Shown: positions 31,301-44,300 of the stretch, one piece after another
How positions within the stretch are numbered: the first letter of the stretch is position 1
Layout: each line of letters begins with the position of its first letter
Source: Maylandia zebra
Lineage: Eukaryota > Chordata > Actinopteri > Cichliformes > Cichlidae
Reading direction: 5' to 3'
Assembly (NCBI RefSeq): GCF_041146795.1
Contig: NC_135176.1
Coordinates: forward strand, 11,965,286 to 12,029,285
DNA: 64,000 nt
Made by a program: the position numbers and the translations under genes
The notes under the pieces: model-generated
Told to the model about the DNA's origin: nothing
The model's database searches: none
The model's input: the letters and a program-made list of their open reading frames with translations, nothing else

Positions 31301-34300
31301 ATTAGTTCTATTAATGGTTTAGGCACAAATGCTCAAGTATTTAAAGTAATATGAAAAAAATATCACTTCACTTAGTATCTAAATAGTCATTATTTTGGAA
31401 GAGAGCCTTCTGACAATCCACTTTGGAGATTGCAGTGCCTCACTTTTAATCTCCACTGCCTGAGTCCGGTAAGGGATCTCGCTCTTTTAGATTTTACCAG
31501 GAAAATGTACTGGGTGTACGTAAAGATGCAACAAGAGAAGCTGTCCTGCAACCCATTCTTTATAACCATGTAATTGCTAATAATGGAGCTTTTGTTTCCC
31601 AGGAGTTGAACACATTGGAATTGTGAGTTGCACTGCGTGTGGCCGACAAGTTAACCACTTCCGGAGGGATTCCTTGTATCGCCACCCAGTTCTGAAAGTC
31701 CTTATATGCAAGGTGAGTCTGCTTATTGATATACTAGAATTTTTTATTTCACCCACTTTTTGAACGTTATCAGAACAATATAGTCAGTAAGTCCAAAGCA
31801 CAGAAAAGAATACATAACTTTGTGCTGTTAAATACTACATTTATATTCTTTGGGTTTTTTGATTGTTAATCATGAACATCATCAGGCATATCAGGTAGGG
31901 CTGCTCAATTAATCGAATTTTAATCACGATTACGATCTGGGCTTTCAACGATCATTAAAAATGACTGAGCCGATTATTAGCCCCTCCCTCGTGCTTTACT
32001 CTCGCGCTGCTCCGTGTGGTAAATCAAGCGCACCGCTCTGCATTTCGAACACGTGTCACAACAATTAAGAGGACCCGAGGGAAGCTCGGAAAGCTAAGCA
32101 GAAGTTATTTGGAGAGGAGAGTGACTGCTGTTGGTTGAAAAGAGGTAAAAAAAAAACTTCAGTGGTGTGGAAACATTATGGGTTCGCGGAGTCAGACGTG
32201 GATCAAGTAGACATAGTGTGTAAACTTTGCTACGGTGTAGTAGCTGCACCACAGAGCAACACTGCAAAGTTCACTAAACATAGATGTTTACATTTTTCAT
32301 TTATTTCTTATATTGCAAACATTTGCACTGTTACCAGTATTTGCACACTATTTTATATTACTTTTTAAAAGTCATTATTCAATACATTGTTATTGTTAAC
32401 CCTTTAAAGCCGGTCAGAGCAGCACGCTCCGTTTTGTGTAACTATTTTTAAATCCCTGTAGAACCTTGTAGGCCTTAAAAGCCTATACTGGTGTTTTTAT
32501 AAGTCATGTTTGACTTTTCTGAATAGTTTCTGGGATGCTTAGAACTCAAATTGCACTGCTAGAACTAGTTTATTTTGATGCACATGCTGTTTTCTTTGCA
32601 AATTTGCATCATAGGATTGTTTTTTTGTTTTTCCTGCAGTATATAAAAATTGCTGTATCTCCAAAATAAAACTATGAAGACACTCAAAATAAATTTCCTG
32701 TTGTTGTAAACTATTTTTTGCAACTTTTTTGTATTTAAAGTTTTGAGAGATAAACCTCTTAAATTTCTCCAAGTAGAAATATATGTAAAAAAAACAAAAA
32801 CGATTTTCAATTTTTTTGTAGTTTATTGCACTTTTTTGCAATTAATGTAGTTACTATGGACTTAATACATACATATTATTAAAATATGGGCTATAACAGT
32901 TGTATTGATGTATAGCAACTTGAAATGCTCCCACAAATGGCACTACAACATGCAAAAAAAATAATATAAGCTCTGGCGGACTTGGTTCTATGGTAGGTCT
33001 TAAAGGGTTAAATAAATATTGTCAAATAATCGTGATCTCAATTTCAGTGAAAATAATGGTGATTATCATTTTTGCCATAATCGAGCAGCCCTAATATCAG
33101 GTGTTTTTAATTCTTTTAAACCTCGGTCCTTATTTGTGGTGCGGCTCATAATTTGTCTTGGTGATGTGTGTTTATTCTGTTGGCCTTGTGTGGGTGGCTT
33201 CTTGTCATGAATACCAGTAAAACAAAAATAAAACTACTGTCATGCACAATATTGAGCCAGACTGATTTGTCAGCACTGGGTTTGATGCCTGATTGAAAAC
33301 AATAGCAAAACTGAAAAAAGATGCATTAAAAAAACCTGACCTCAAGTATATTGATATCATCAACAGAATTATATTTTTCACCTTGTTAGTGTTTATAATA
33401 CATTGCTCAGAGCTGTTTCTAATTAAATGTTTTGTTTTGACAGTCTTGCTACAACTATTACTCAAGTGATGACATCAGCAAGGATTGTGACGGGATGGAT
33501 GAGCAGTGCAGGCACGATTTAGTAGCATTCAGTCATTTAACTGAAATATTAACATTTCCATTAACTCACTTTTGTCAGCCACATTTATCATCTCTCTTTT
33601 CCCCTCGTGCAGGTGGTGTGCTGAAGGAGGCAACTTGATCTGCTGCGATTTCTGTAGCAATGCTTTCTGTAAGAAGTGCATTTTAAGAAATTTGGGAAGG
33701 AAGGAACTGTCGGGCATCTTGGAGAGCAAATGGTACTGCTATGTGTGTAGCCCAGAACCTCTTTTTGACCTGGTCATGGCTTGTGACAGTGTCCTTGAGA
33801 ACATGGAACGTTTGTGGCAACAGCAGCGCAAGAGGAATCGAGTCGATCCGGGGAAATCTGAGATTTTCAACATTTTACCACACTCACCTCAAAACATTTC
33901 TCTGGATAAATGGGATCACACTGGTATGGATGGAAATGTGATGTTCAACTACAGCATGCTGCAGGTTTCCAAGGACATTACCAAAAAGGCCAAACATTTA
34001 GTGGACTCAACAAATACCTTAAACCAAACTTTTGTCAATTTCATTCATAGTGTGACACAAAACAAACCAACACCTGGTGTTCGCACTAGGTACCTGAAGT
34101 CATTTTTGGAAGTAGTTAAAGGCTTGAGAAAATCCCTAGCAGGACTGGAGGATAGCCTTAAGGAAGAATTCAGTGATTTGGATGTATCGAGCAATTGGGA
34201 AAAACTGCTTAGTGACCACTTTGATGGACTTGTAACAGAAGCAGAAATGGAGATAGACATACCTGATGACAGGTGCTTGAGTGACTTGCAGAAATTGGCA

Positions 34301-35375
34301 GCTGAACATTTAGAAGATAACGACTCTGACTCCAAGGGCTTTGCAGATGGGAGTCTACAAGACTGTCCGGGCAAGGAGATGGTTTCAGGTTCACATAAAG
34401 CCAGACAGAGAGCACAAAAGATTGGCCTGAAATCTACTGAAAGCGGCGTTGACATGACTAAAAAACTAGTAGTACAACTTACACCTGTAGCTATGGAGCA
34501 GGAGCCGTCATCTGCGCCCCCCAAAACCGAGGAGGGAAAGAAAGATAAGAAGTCAAAGGAAAAACATGTATCAGAAGATGAAGAAACAAGTGGTAGCAAG
34601 ATGAGCAATGACAACTCCAGTGCATCTCTGTATCTAGAAGAAGAACAGGGCAATAGACGTTCTCCTCGGGTGAAGACAACCCCTTTGCGCCGACCAAGTG
34701 ATGTGAAAACCAAAACATCTCTCTCAGTAGGAGACAGTGACAGCGACTCTGACACTGAAGAGGCCCCCAACACGGTGCCTGCTAAAACAACTGAAGAGCA
34801 GAGTCTGAGCAGGACAAGAGACGACTCTGATTCAGATGAAGTCCCTGCTGCTCTGCTTGAGCGAGCAGCGATGACACAAAGTTCTGATGAACCCCAGAGT
34901 GATGAAGATGGTGGTAAAGCGTCGCCAAATAAAGTGGCGAAAAAATGTCTCTTCTGGCTTAATAAGAACACTCCAATCTCACCAGAGAATATTAGGCGGA
35001 AACGCAAGATACTGGATCGCACCCCTGAGGCCGACTCAACTAACAGAAGAGTCAAAGCTCGCGGTGAAAGTGGGACGGACTCCTCTAGCGACGAGCAAGA
35101 CTCGCAAAAGAAAATAAAACACTTAAATACGCTGAGGTCAATAGGGAAGCCTCATCTTGTCAAGAGAGGAGAGGAGGGTGTGGCTAGAAAGCGGAGTAGG
35201 ATACAAGGTGAGGACGCTAAGACTAAATCTCGTCAGGAAGCAATGGATTCATCGACCTCATCAAGTGAAGAAGAACATGACGATGACTCTGGGAGCGATG
35301 GAAGTGATCAGAAGATGAAGCCAATCACAGAAGATGTGGCCTTATTAGGAGCAGCTGCATTCCACCAATCGTCAG
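28364..35375 (+). CDS. atrx: atrx exons 1-9: N terminus, ADD domain, large linker exon
   Basis: Exons: 28364-28383, 29635-29738, 29828-29862, 30469-30497, 30629-30753, 31080-31196, 31603-31712, 33444-33511, 33613-35375. Exons 1-2 give [14 protein letters not shown], close to the mammalian start. Exon 6 ends the [12 protein letters not shown] stretch before ADD. Exons 7-9 encode ADD: a GATA-like finger ([11 protein letters not shown]) and the PHD part ([16 protein letters not shown], then CYVC), which reads unmethylated H3K4 with H3K9me3. Exon 8 ends TGCAG followed by GC, not GT; only this GC donor keeps the zinc cysteine and frame. Exon 9 (1763 nt) is the single large exon, equivalent to the 3 kb exon 9 of mammals. 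Confidence 0.94.
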
Positions 35376-38300
35376 GTGAGTTTTACAGGTGTCTAGATCC
35401 ATTGTGCAAAAGTCTTGAGCCACCCCTTAATTCTTCATATTTTACTTCCAACAAGTAAGACTGCAATAATTCTTCAGGCTTATTGAAGGTCATTGGCTGC
35501 CTTTGCACTTTTTCATTTTTAGCCCAGTCCTTGTACCTGACCAGAGCTACTTACCACTGATCTATGAATCATTTAAGCTTAAAAAAGTCAACTAACCAGT
35601 CACATAACAGAGAACTTAGCAAAGAACCAATTTTAAATTGTATCTTTAGGCACTTTGTTAGTAGCAGCTTGTTCCCATTTCTTTTGCACAAAAAATGCCA
35701 AAGTTAACACAGTTTGGCAGGCATAAAATAGTATTTTCGCACCAACAAAGTGATGCCCAAAGAGCTATTGAGCAAAAACAATGTATCTCAACATGGCATC
35801 CAGCATGTCAGTAGAAAATTTGAGGAAACAGGGCAAGTGTAAGAACAGAACAAGAAGTGGCAGGCCTAAAATAAACTATCTACAGCAGATGAACAGTATC
35901 TGGGTCAAGAGATTAGGAAGCATGAAAAAAAATCTAGTAAAGACCTGAAAAAGCACCAGTGACTGTCAAGAAGGAAGGGAAACTTTGAGAAATGGCCCTT
36001 TTTAAAAACATGGTGGAAGCTCTTAATGGTGTGAAACTGCATTTTAGACAGTGGTGCTGCCAATGCAATAAAAGCATATCTGGATAGAAAAACACACAGT
36101 GGAACACTGTCAGTCATTGATTGGCCGCCCCAGAGAGAGGATTTCAAAATTGTTGAAGCAGTGTGAGATTATATTGATAGAGAAAAGAACAAAAGGCAGC
36201 CAACATCCAAAGATTTGTTTGAATGTCCTTTAAGAAGCCTGCACAACTACTGAAGATGGTGTTGAAGAATAAAAGTGGTCATTTGTTTTGCTTTTATATT
36301 GTGTCACCATGTATGTTTACATGTTTCAGTAAATTGTTTAACCTATTTTCCATTTTCATAGCAAAATATAAAGAAATAAGTGATGGCTCAAGAAGTTTTA
36401 ACAGAACTTTGTGTCATTAGTGGTTCGTCATGAATCATGAAGTAAGAACTGTGACAAAAATAAATATGAATATTTTCTTTCAATGTCCACACAATCCAGC
36501 ATTCACTTTTTCTGGCAATATATATGTTTTCAAAACGTAGCAGCTTAATTTCATTTTAAAATTCATGTTTCTGATGTTTGTTCTTATAGGAGATGAGGAG
36601 CAGTCTGGGCCCTCATGGGCAGCAGAAGATGACGATGATCCAGAAAATAGGTACGGTTCAAAAAGCCCGGATGTAGAGTTTGTAAAGCAAGTTAGGTGTA
36701 GAAGAAAAGCTGCAACTTCAAATCCTGACGTCTGCGCAAAGTCTAGCAACACCCATGTCATTAGGACTCAGTTACAGCCAATTCAAACACGACCCAAACG
36801 TAGCTGCAGTAGGGCCCCAGCGATCAAATACACATTCTAGAGATAAAATCGTGACGTGGTTTTTGTTATTGATAAGCAACGTAATCTGCTCGTCTTTGTT
36901 TTATTTTTTACATTTAGAAATACAAGAACATTTTAGTATTATTTCTTATATCATACCTGCGTATTCTCCCTGGGACACTTGGCTGATGTTAAGAGACCCA
37001 CTTGAATGAAGGAGGTCAAAGTATACATTTGAACAGTGAAGCTTGTTTTGGCGTACAGCTTAACCTGAGCACCACGAGTACAGGTGTGGTTTCATTGTGA
37101 GTATAAAAGTGAGCTTCGATGTACTGTTCATTCTGTGTTTTTACAAACTACACAAAAACAACATGGAGTGGCACTGTTGACTGAAGTAAATGGAGTGTTG
37201 TTATTTTCCAGGTGAAGGATAAAGTTTGAAACCTGCCAGCAACATTATCTGCACATATTATGACTTTAAAAACAATATAATTTAATCAAAACCTTTTTCT
37301 GTTTTATATTACAAATGGGGAGCGATGCTTACAGAGTTGCAAAACATGTTTAAAAATTTTATGCTTCACCTTTTTTTTTTTTTTTTTTTTGAATACCTGC
37401 TCCTAGCTTTAATGGTCACAGTTGTGGTGTGAGCATTCAATTGTGGGCTAGATGGTAAAAAGATTGGTTTTTGAATAAACTGATCTGAGACAATGTACCT
37501 GGCTCTGTACATGTGTTTAGATTCAATTTATTCAGCTTTTGAATAATTTTAGGCCCAAAAGTTTGATGCGTGCAGTCCCTTTTTGTAATTTTTCTACAGC
37601 ACAGGACCCGAACGTCACACACAAATGGGTTTTTATTTGACACCACAGAGTTGTTGCATTATAAAAGTGTTTACTTTATTGCTGCACTTTGAAAGAAGTG
37701 CCAAAGTGTAATTACCTTTATGGTATTGTGAGTGTCTGTAAGTCTCACGATTTGTTACATGGCTCCTCTCACAGTCCAACAAACAAAAAATGCAAACTTT
37801 TGTTAGTTTAGCAGCTCTCAAAACAGTTCTCAAAGTCTCCCACAGCCCTCACCTCAAAACAGTATCATGAGCTGAGGATACGCACCCAGCCTTCCAAACC
37901 AGCTATTGGGTTTTATGCAAGTTGTGGTAAGTTAACCACCAGCTGCAGTAGAAGTAATGTGCTTTTTTTTCATTAACATGTTTGATAGTTAAGTGTTTGT
38001 TTGATGCACCTTCAAGGCTCTGGTGTTTACACTCGGCCATCACGATGTATAATCTAGTACAATCTAATTTGATAAAATACCTCTGTAATCTGGTATGTAG
38101 TCAGCCTTCTTTGAAAGTTAGGAGACTCCCAACAATTGTCTTTGAGCAAGTTTTTACTTCATCTCTGGAAACAAGTTGAAATCCTGCTGCACCGCTGACA
38201 CCCACAGTCACAGCTAATGCACTTTGGAGCAGGCTTTGTGTCAGCCTGACACTCACTTGCTTTCCTGTGTGCTCATTCCAATGACTTAAGTCAAAGCGTG

Positions 38301-41300
38301 TCGACATGCAGGTATTACTTGCTTCAGTTTGTCAGGAGTCTCAAATAAAAGCTAGAAATCCAGTCAGTTCACTTGAGCTCTGAAAACTATTACATATTGG
38401 TAGGGAGTAGAAGCTGAGTTCGAAGAAGTTGAATACTTTGAGTATTACTTTTGTTTTCTGACTGAGATTATCTTACGTCTCACACTCATTTTCCACCTCT
38501 TTACCTCTGTTAATATCTTTCTGTCGAGCTTTCTGATACCAACCCTTTCCAATGGAAGTGAGTGAAATTTGATTACTGCTCTTGGAGGCTAAGCCCAGAG
38601 TAATAGCACAGCATTTGTGCAATACCATTGAAGTAGCTAAGATTTACCGTAAAGTGCAATCAGAGATGAATCCTAATCTCCTTTTTTCCCCTCTAATTTA
38701 ACACCTCGCATCTAAATTTCTTCATTTGGCCTACTCTTCTCCCAAATGATGTACGTGCTATGCAGTGTTCTTTAGAAACACCTATGCTTTTTCTAGTGTT
38801 TTGGCCCACTTTCTATACACAGACTATACATTACTGCTGACCATTAAACGTAATGACTGAAACTTGCAGCCGGTTAAATCCTGCTTAACAGGAGACCCAG
38901 CTTGTGCTTTTACTCACGTAAAGCAGATGAAAACATTTATTTCAGAACAGTGATTATAATTGTGATCATTTCTACCTTATCTGAAATGAGAGTGGGCTGT
39001 GAAACAGTTGTTAGAGTGCAAAAAACAAGCAACCAAGTTTACACTATGTCTTTATTGATGTGACTTGTTTGTTTTCTCATGTTTTTTTCAGGGCGGATTT
39101 TCTGACAGCACAGCAGTGAATGCAGTGCTGTTAGGCGACAGTCACTTAAATCTGGGATATTGTAGCCTCCTATCAACATGAATAGCATCACATGACGTCT
39201 GTGTGTAGTTGTAGTGCAACTTTATCATGGGGAAAATGGTCAGCAGAAATGTAAAGTTTACATTGTTTGTAGTTACTGGGCTAAAACGTAGCATGTGGCT
39301 GTGTTCATTTTCATTTCAGTGTCTTTGCGCTTTCTGCTGCGTCTTTCTTCTAACTTGAAACATATCAAATGAGATTCAAGACTCTCATCTGTTCCTGCTG
39401 CTGTCGTCTAACATTTCTGTACTGTGTGTACTTTAACAATAAGTTCTCACCGGACGTTGGATTTGGTATCAGTGAAAGTGGTGCTTATCTGATGTCCACT
39501 GACCTGGATTATAGCCTACTTGAAAACAGGGTCAACCCTGTGGGAGAAATGGCTGAAGTAGGATGCAGTAGACAAACCCGAGCCAGATACGACTCATGCA
39601 GTGTTGGGTCCACGTAAATGGAGTTTAAAGGGGTTATTTATTGTATATATTCTTCAAAACACCACATGGTATTAAAACAATGAACTTTTTACATGTTTTT
39701 TTTTTTTTACGTGAATTTTACTGCAGTTTGAATATACTTCAGCCATTTTTGAAATGTGATACCCCCTGGGGTAGGGAAAAAAAAGTTAATGTTTCATTCT
39801 AAGTAAATCTTTATGTACAGTAATTTTCTGTTTTTGTGTCCCACGTGTAATTTGTCCCCCTTTTCAAGAAAATTGGGAGAATCATGATTATATTGCCTTT
39901 TGGTCGCCTCGAAAGATTGTAGATCTTCAAATCAGAGCTGTCACAGTTTAAAGGATGAGCGGAATACATGAACATAATGTCATTTTTGCAAACATATGTC
40001 TGTCAGACTCGAGCAAGAAAAAAAAAAAAGAGGGAAAAAGAAAGAAAAGTGTTACTCGCGATTTCCCAAGGGCGAACAAACTATTGAGAGTTTGAGACTA
40101 TTGTTTTTGTGTGTGAAGAATCCTTGTTTGTCGTAATAAATTCTTACTCTTAAAAATGCCTCTGTCTCGTTTTTCTTTTGCTTTCTATACTAATGTTTTG
40201 AATATGTCTTTCAGTGTTGTGGCAGTTCTTTTTAATTGGTCTGTGAAGCAACTACAAGAGCTTCAAACTGGGCTCATCACTTAAAGACATAATGCGGATC
40301 CACTAGAAGCGACTCACCATATATAGCTGATTTCTTTTTAATGCCACCAGCTTTTGGAATATTGGCAGCTGAGCACTTAAATGATCATTTCTGTGTAATA
40401 TAGCCCAAATATTACCATATTTTGTTGTAATGTGTAACAATAAGTGTAAAAATATCCAGCTGAAGACAATGAAACTGATCATGAAATGAACTTCAGGTGC
40501 CTTTTCCTTCTCTTCTACTTTTGAAAGAATCGCTAAGAAATTGCTATTGGCCCAAATTAAATCCAACTACTCCTCGGGTGATGATATCTCTTCAGATGAA
40601 GAAACACAGGAGGATGAATCTGATTCACTGAGTGACAAGGAGATCAAACGAGGCAATGATGGTAGTGGAACAGATGAAGATGGTAAGTTTTTTTCTTGGT
40701 ATTACAAGTTTTAATCTTGTGCATTTCCTTATGAATAGATTTTCCAGATTTTATTTAACCAGTATCTCAGTTATGAGATTAATACAAAATTGCGAAGCTA
40801 TCCCAGTGGCAGAGGGCTGTTATATCACTTGGGGTGGTTAAAGAGCATAAATAATAATAATGATAGAATATGTCTCTGATACAGGGGAAGACTTTACCGA
40901 AGATTCATCTGACTACTACTCTGATGGGCCCATCTCCAGGCACCACCTCCTCCGTCACAAACTTATCTTAGATGAGGGAACATCAAGTAACAAGGATGCA
41001 CCAAAGAGCAAAGATGGAAAACGGGAGCGCAAAAGAGGAGCCAGGAAAGAAAATCAGAGCTGTAAGAATAACTTAGACAGTGATCAGATGGAACAGGAGA
41101 TGAGTATCTCGTCTAACTTGTTTTCTGTGAAGCCGACAGTGAAAGTGAGGCCGACAGCGATGAGCTGGATGAAGATGCTGGGATGAGTGAGGAGCTGAGC
41201 GAGTCGGGTGACGAGGCTGGTGAAGACAAGCTCAAAAAGTATGTTTATTTCAACTTCCACTGATAAGAATCAGCGTTCAATTCAGTTAAATTTATACCGT

Positions 41301-44300
41301 GCCAATGCACAAATTGTAAAGACCTGAAAATAATATAAAGAAGAACGCAAAGGTTAGATTTGAGCAAGCAGCTTAGTAGTTTTAGATTTACTGGATAACC
41401 TGATCGGCACAATTTCTTTTTTTTTTCCTTCTTTTTTTGAAAACATACTTTCTTATTTTTAACTCCAGAGCAAACACAAAGGTGAATGATGAGCTTCATG
41501 GTTACGAAAAGAAAACGCAAGTGGCTTACATTTTGTTGTCAGACTCCAGCAGTGAAAAGGTATCGAATTATCCTCTTTTATCTCTTTATGAATTTATGTG
41601 TTATTCTTCTTATCTCGGCCTGTTTATGTGTGATACCATAAACCTTGTCCAAAAAACAACAACAGACAACTCTCGTGCCTGATTGACATACTGACTGTTG
41701 GATTGTTCTCTGGACAGACCGATCAAGAAGATGCACTTGAGGAGGCCCGCGAAAATAAAGTCACCCCGAAAGGACGCAAAAGGATTCGCAGAATAATTGA
41801 AGATGAAAACCTTCGTGCTGAGACTCAGGAAGCCCTGAGAGAGGAGGAGGAGAGATGCAAACGTTTGGCAAATAGGGAACAACAGATGGAAGACAGGAGA
41901 GAGGTACTGCGCTAAACTTCACCATAGCAATAGAAATCAGTGTTTAGAGCAGGAAATGCTGATAAGATGCCTTGTACCTGTAGATCAAGGACACCGAGCA
42001 CAGCACATGCAACGCAGTGAAACTTTTTAGGACATATTTGTTTGTGTTGCAGATCATTGTCATAGAGGATGAGCTGTCTCAAGTGGCGTGTCCCGTCACA
42101 ACCAAGCTGATCCTAGATCAGGATGAGGAGACCAAGAAGCCTCTCGTTCAGGTGCACAGGAACCTGGTCACAATATTGAAGCCTCACCAGGTGGACGGTT
42201 AGTTTCTGTCTTTTGTGTTTTGCTTTGCAATCATGTTGATGCTTAGGGCAGTTAGATTAATTATACATTTTTAATTTTGTGTTCATTAAGACTTTGTGTT
42301 TGAAATCCACGTCTCTCCTAAAACTTGTCTAATATGAGCTAATTGTATTTAGCTTGTTAAAATGTATTTAAAAACACCCCAAAAACCTAATCACAATGTC
42401 ATTCCCCAAGGCGTCCAGTTTATTTGGGATAGTTGTTGTGAGTCTGTGAAGAAGGCCAACTCCTCTCCTGGATCAGGCTGTGTACTGGCACACTGCATGG
42501 GCCTCGGAAAGACTCTGCAGGTAAAGACACACACATGTCCACCCTTGATATGCTAGTTGCACAGAATCACAAATCGCACTCCCTGAACCAAAGATTATTT
42601 TCTGTCTGTGCTTTCATTTTTGATACAGCCCGGTCTTTTCAGAAAGTTGTGATACTGTGTGAAACGTCAGGAAAAGTAGATTGCATTTTTATTTATGTAT
42701 TTGAACATTTATTTAGGTTCATTTACTGAACATATCAAATGCTGAAATTGAGTATTTGTTTTATTGAAAATATAAAAATATCTGCTCATTTTATGCCTTG
42801 AGACAGTGAGATGTTTTTCTTTTCTTTTAGCAAATTGCTGTTTCCTATTTTTCTGAGCAGTTCTGTTGGGTCAATGGGTGACAGGCCTGGACTGTTTCGG
42901 GCTAGTTTAGCAGCCTGACTCTTTTTTGCTTTCAGTCATGATCTTGTAATAGATGTAGAATGTGGTTTGATGTCATCTTACTGAAATAAGTAAGAACTTC
43001 CCTGAAAAAGATTTCAAGTGGATGCCAGTAAATGTTGCTCTAAAACCTGTCTGTCTTGTTCAGCATTATGGTGACTTATGCATTCTATGTTCACTTTTAC
43101 ACCCCTATAGCATCACGAATGCTGACTTATGAATTGTGTACTGTTGACACACTGTGGGCTTTATGGTCCCTCTCTTCTTTAGCCTAGTGAATGCAGAGTC
43201 GTTGATTTCGGAAAACAGAAATGAAAGATGTGATCAGTCATACTACAGGGAAGTTTTTCACTTAATCTCAGTCTGTTTTAAATGAACTTGTCCATTAGAA
43301 GGGGACAGCACTTCTGGATGTGTCATATTCATAGTTGTCTCATTTGACAGGTGGTGACGTTCCTCCACACAGTGTTGCTGTCCACAGAACTGAAATTTAG
43401 AACTGCTTTGGTTGTGTGTCCGCTTAATACCATCCTCAACTGGGTCAGTGAGTTCAGGAAATGGCAAAACAACATGGGGGAAGATAAAGTCAAGGTAACC
43501 AAAGAAATTTAAAAGTGTTAAAATTATATATATATAAAAAAACAAGGCCAGAAATCTTTGGTTTGCCTCATATGGTGTCAGCAACATGTCCTTATTGGTC
43601 ACAGGTGATAGAACTGGCTACAATGAAGCATAACTTGGGTCGACTCAGAGCTCTGCAGAGGTGGCAGAGAGACGGAGGTGTGATGATAATGGGGTATGAC
43701 ATGTACCGCATCCTGTCATTAGACTGTAAAATCAACAACGACGAGTGGAAGGAGGAGTTTTATCGCACACTTGTGGATCCAGGTCCAGTGACTTTGTTAT
43801 GGCATGCTACTATTAAAAGACTTTCTATTTTAGGTGTCGTGCCTTTGCTCATGGAATCTGATGTTGTTTTTCCTTTCAGGTCCCGACTTTGTGGTTTGTG
43901 ACGAGGGGCACATCCTGCGTAATGATGGCTCTAATATCTCCAAAGCTATGAATGCCATCAAAACTCAAAGAAGAGTGGTGCTGACTGGCACGCCACTGCA
44001 GAACAACCTCGTTGAGTGTAAGTCTGCAGCACTAGGTCATCATAACTGTGGCCATGAAGTCCTAAAGTGATTACAGAGAAACATGGGGATTATAATTAGT
44101 TTAAATAAGTGCATGATGGTGGAGTTACTCTCTCAAGTGTCCCCATTTAAACAGGATTTGCAGTAATTGTAGTCATCAAATTTTGTTTCCTTTATTTGTG
44201 TTCAGAAGCCAGTTGTGTAGTTTGGTTTCGATGCTTTTAACCTTTTTTTCTGACCAGGATACAAAGCTAGTTTGAGAGCTCTTAATTTGCTATGCTGCAA

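Noticed and set aside
32135-32368. Host BED-finger gene
   Set aside because: The frame lies wholly inside a hAT element with target duplications and ends after the finger, so it is a transposase remnant.
34045-35055. 336-codon minus-strand open frame
   Set aside because: Exact antisense of atrx exon 9. It is Ser/Leu-rich because the sense strand is rich in GAN/AGY codons, and it has no family resemblance.
35376-35458. Continuation of atrx exon 9 to a stop at 35458
   Set aside because: The donor CAG|GTGAGT at 35376 is strong, the next exon restores the conserved SSGDE, and the extra codons run into the Tc1 end.
39369-39617. 82-codon frame in atrx intron 10
   Set aside because: No splice-site pairing in frame with atrx, no known family, and it falls in the candidate alternative 3' UTR; could be chance.
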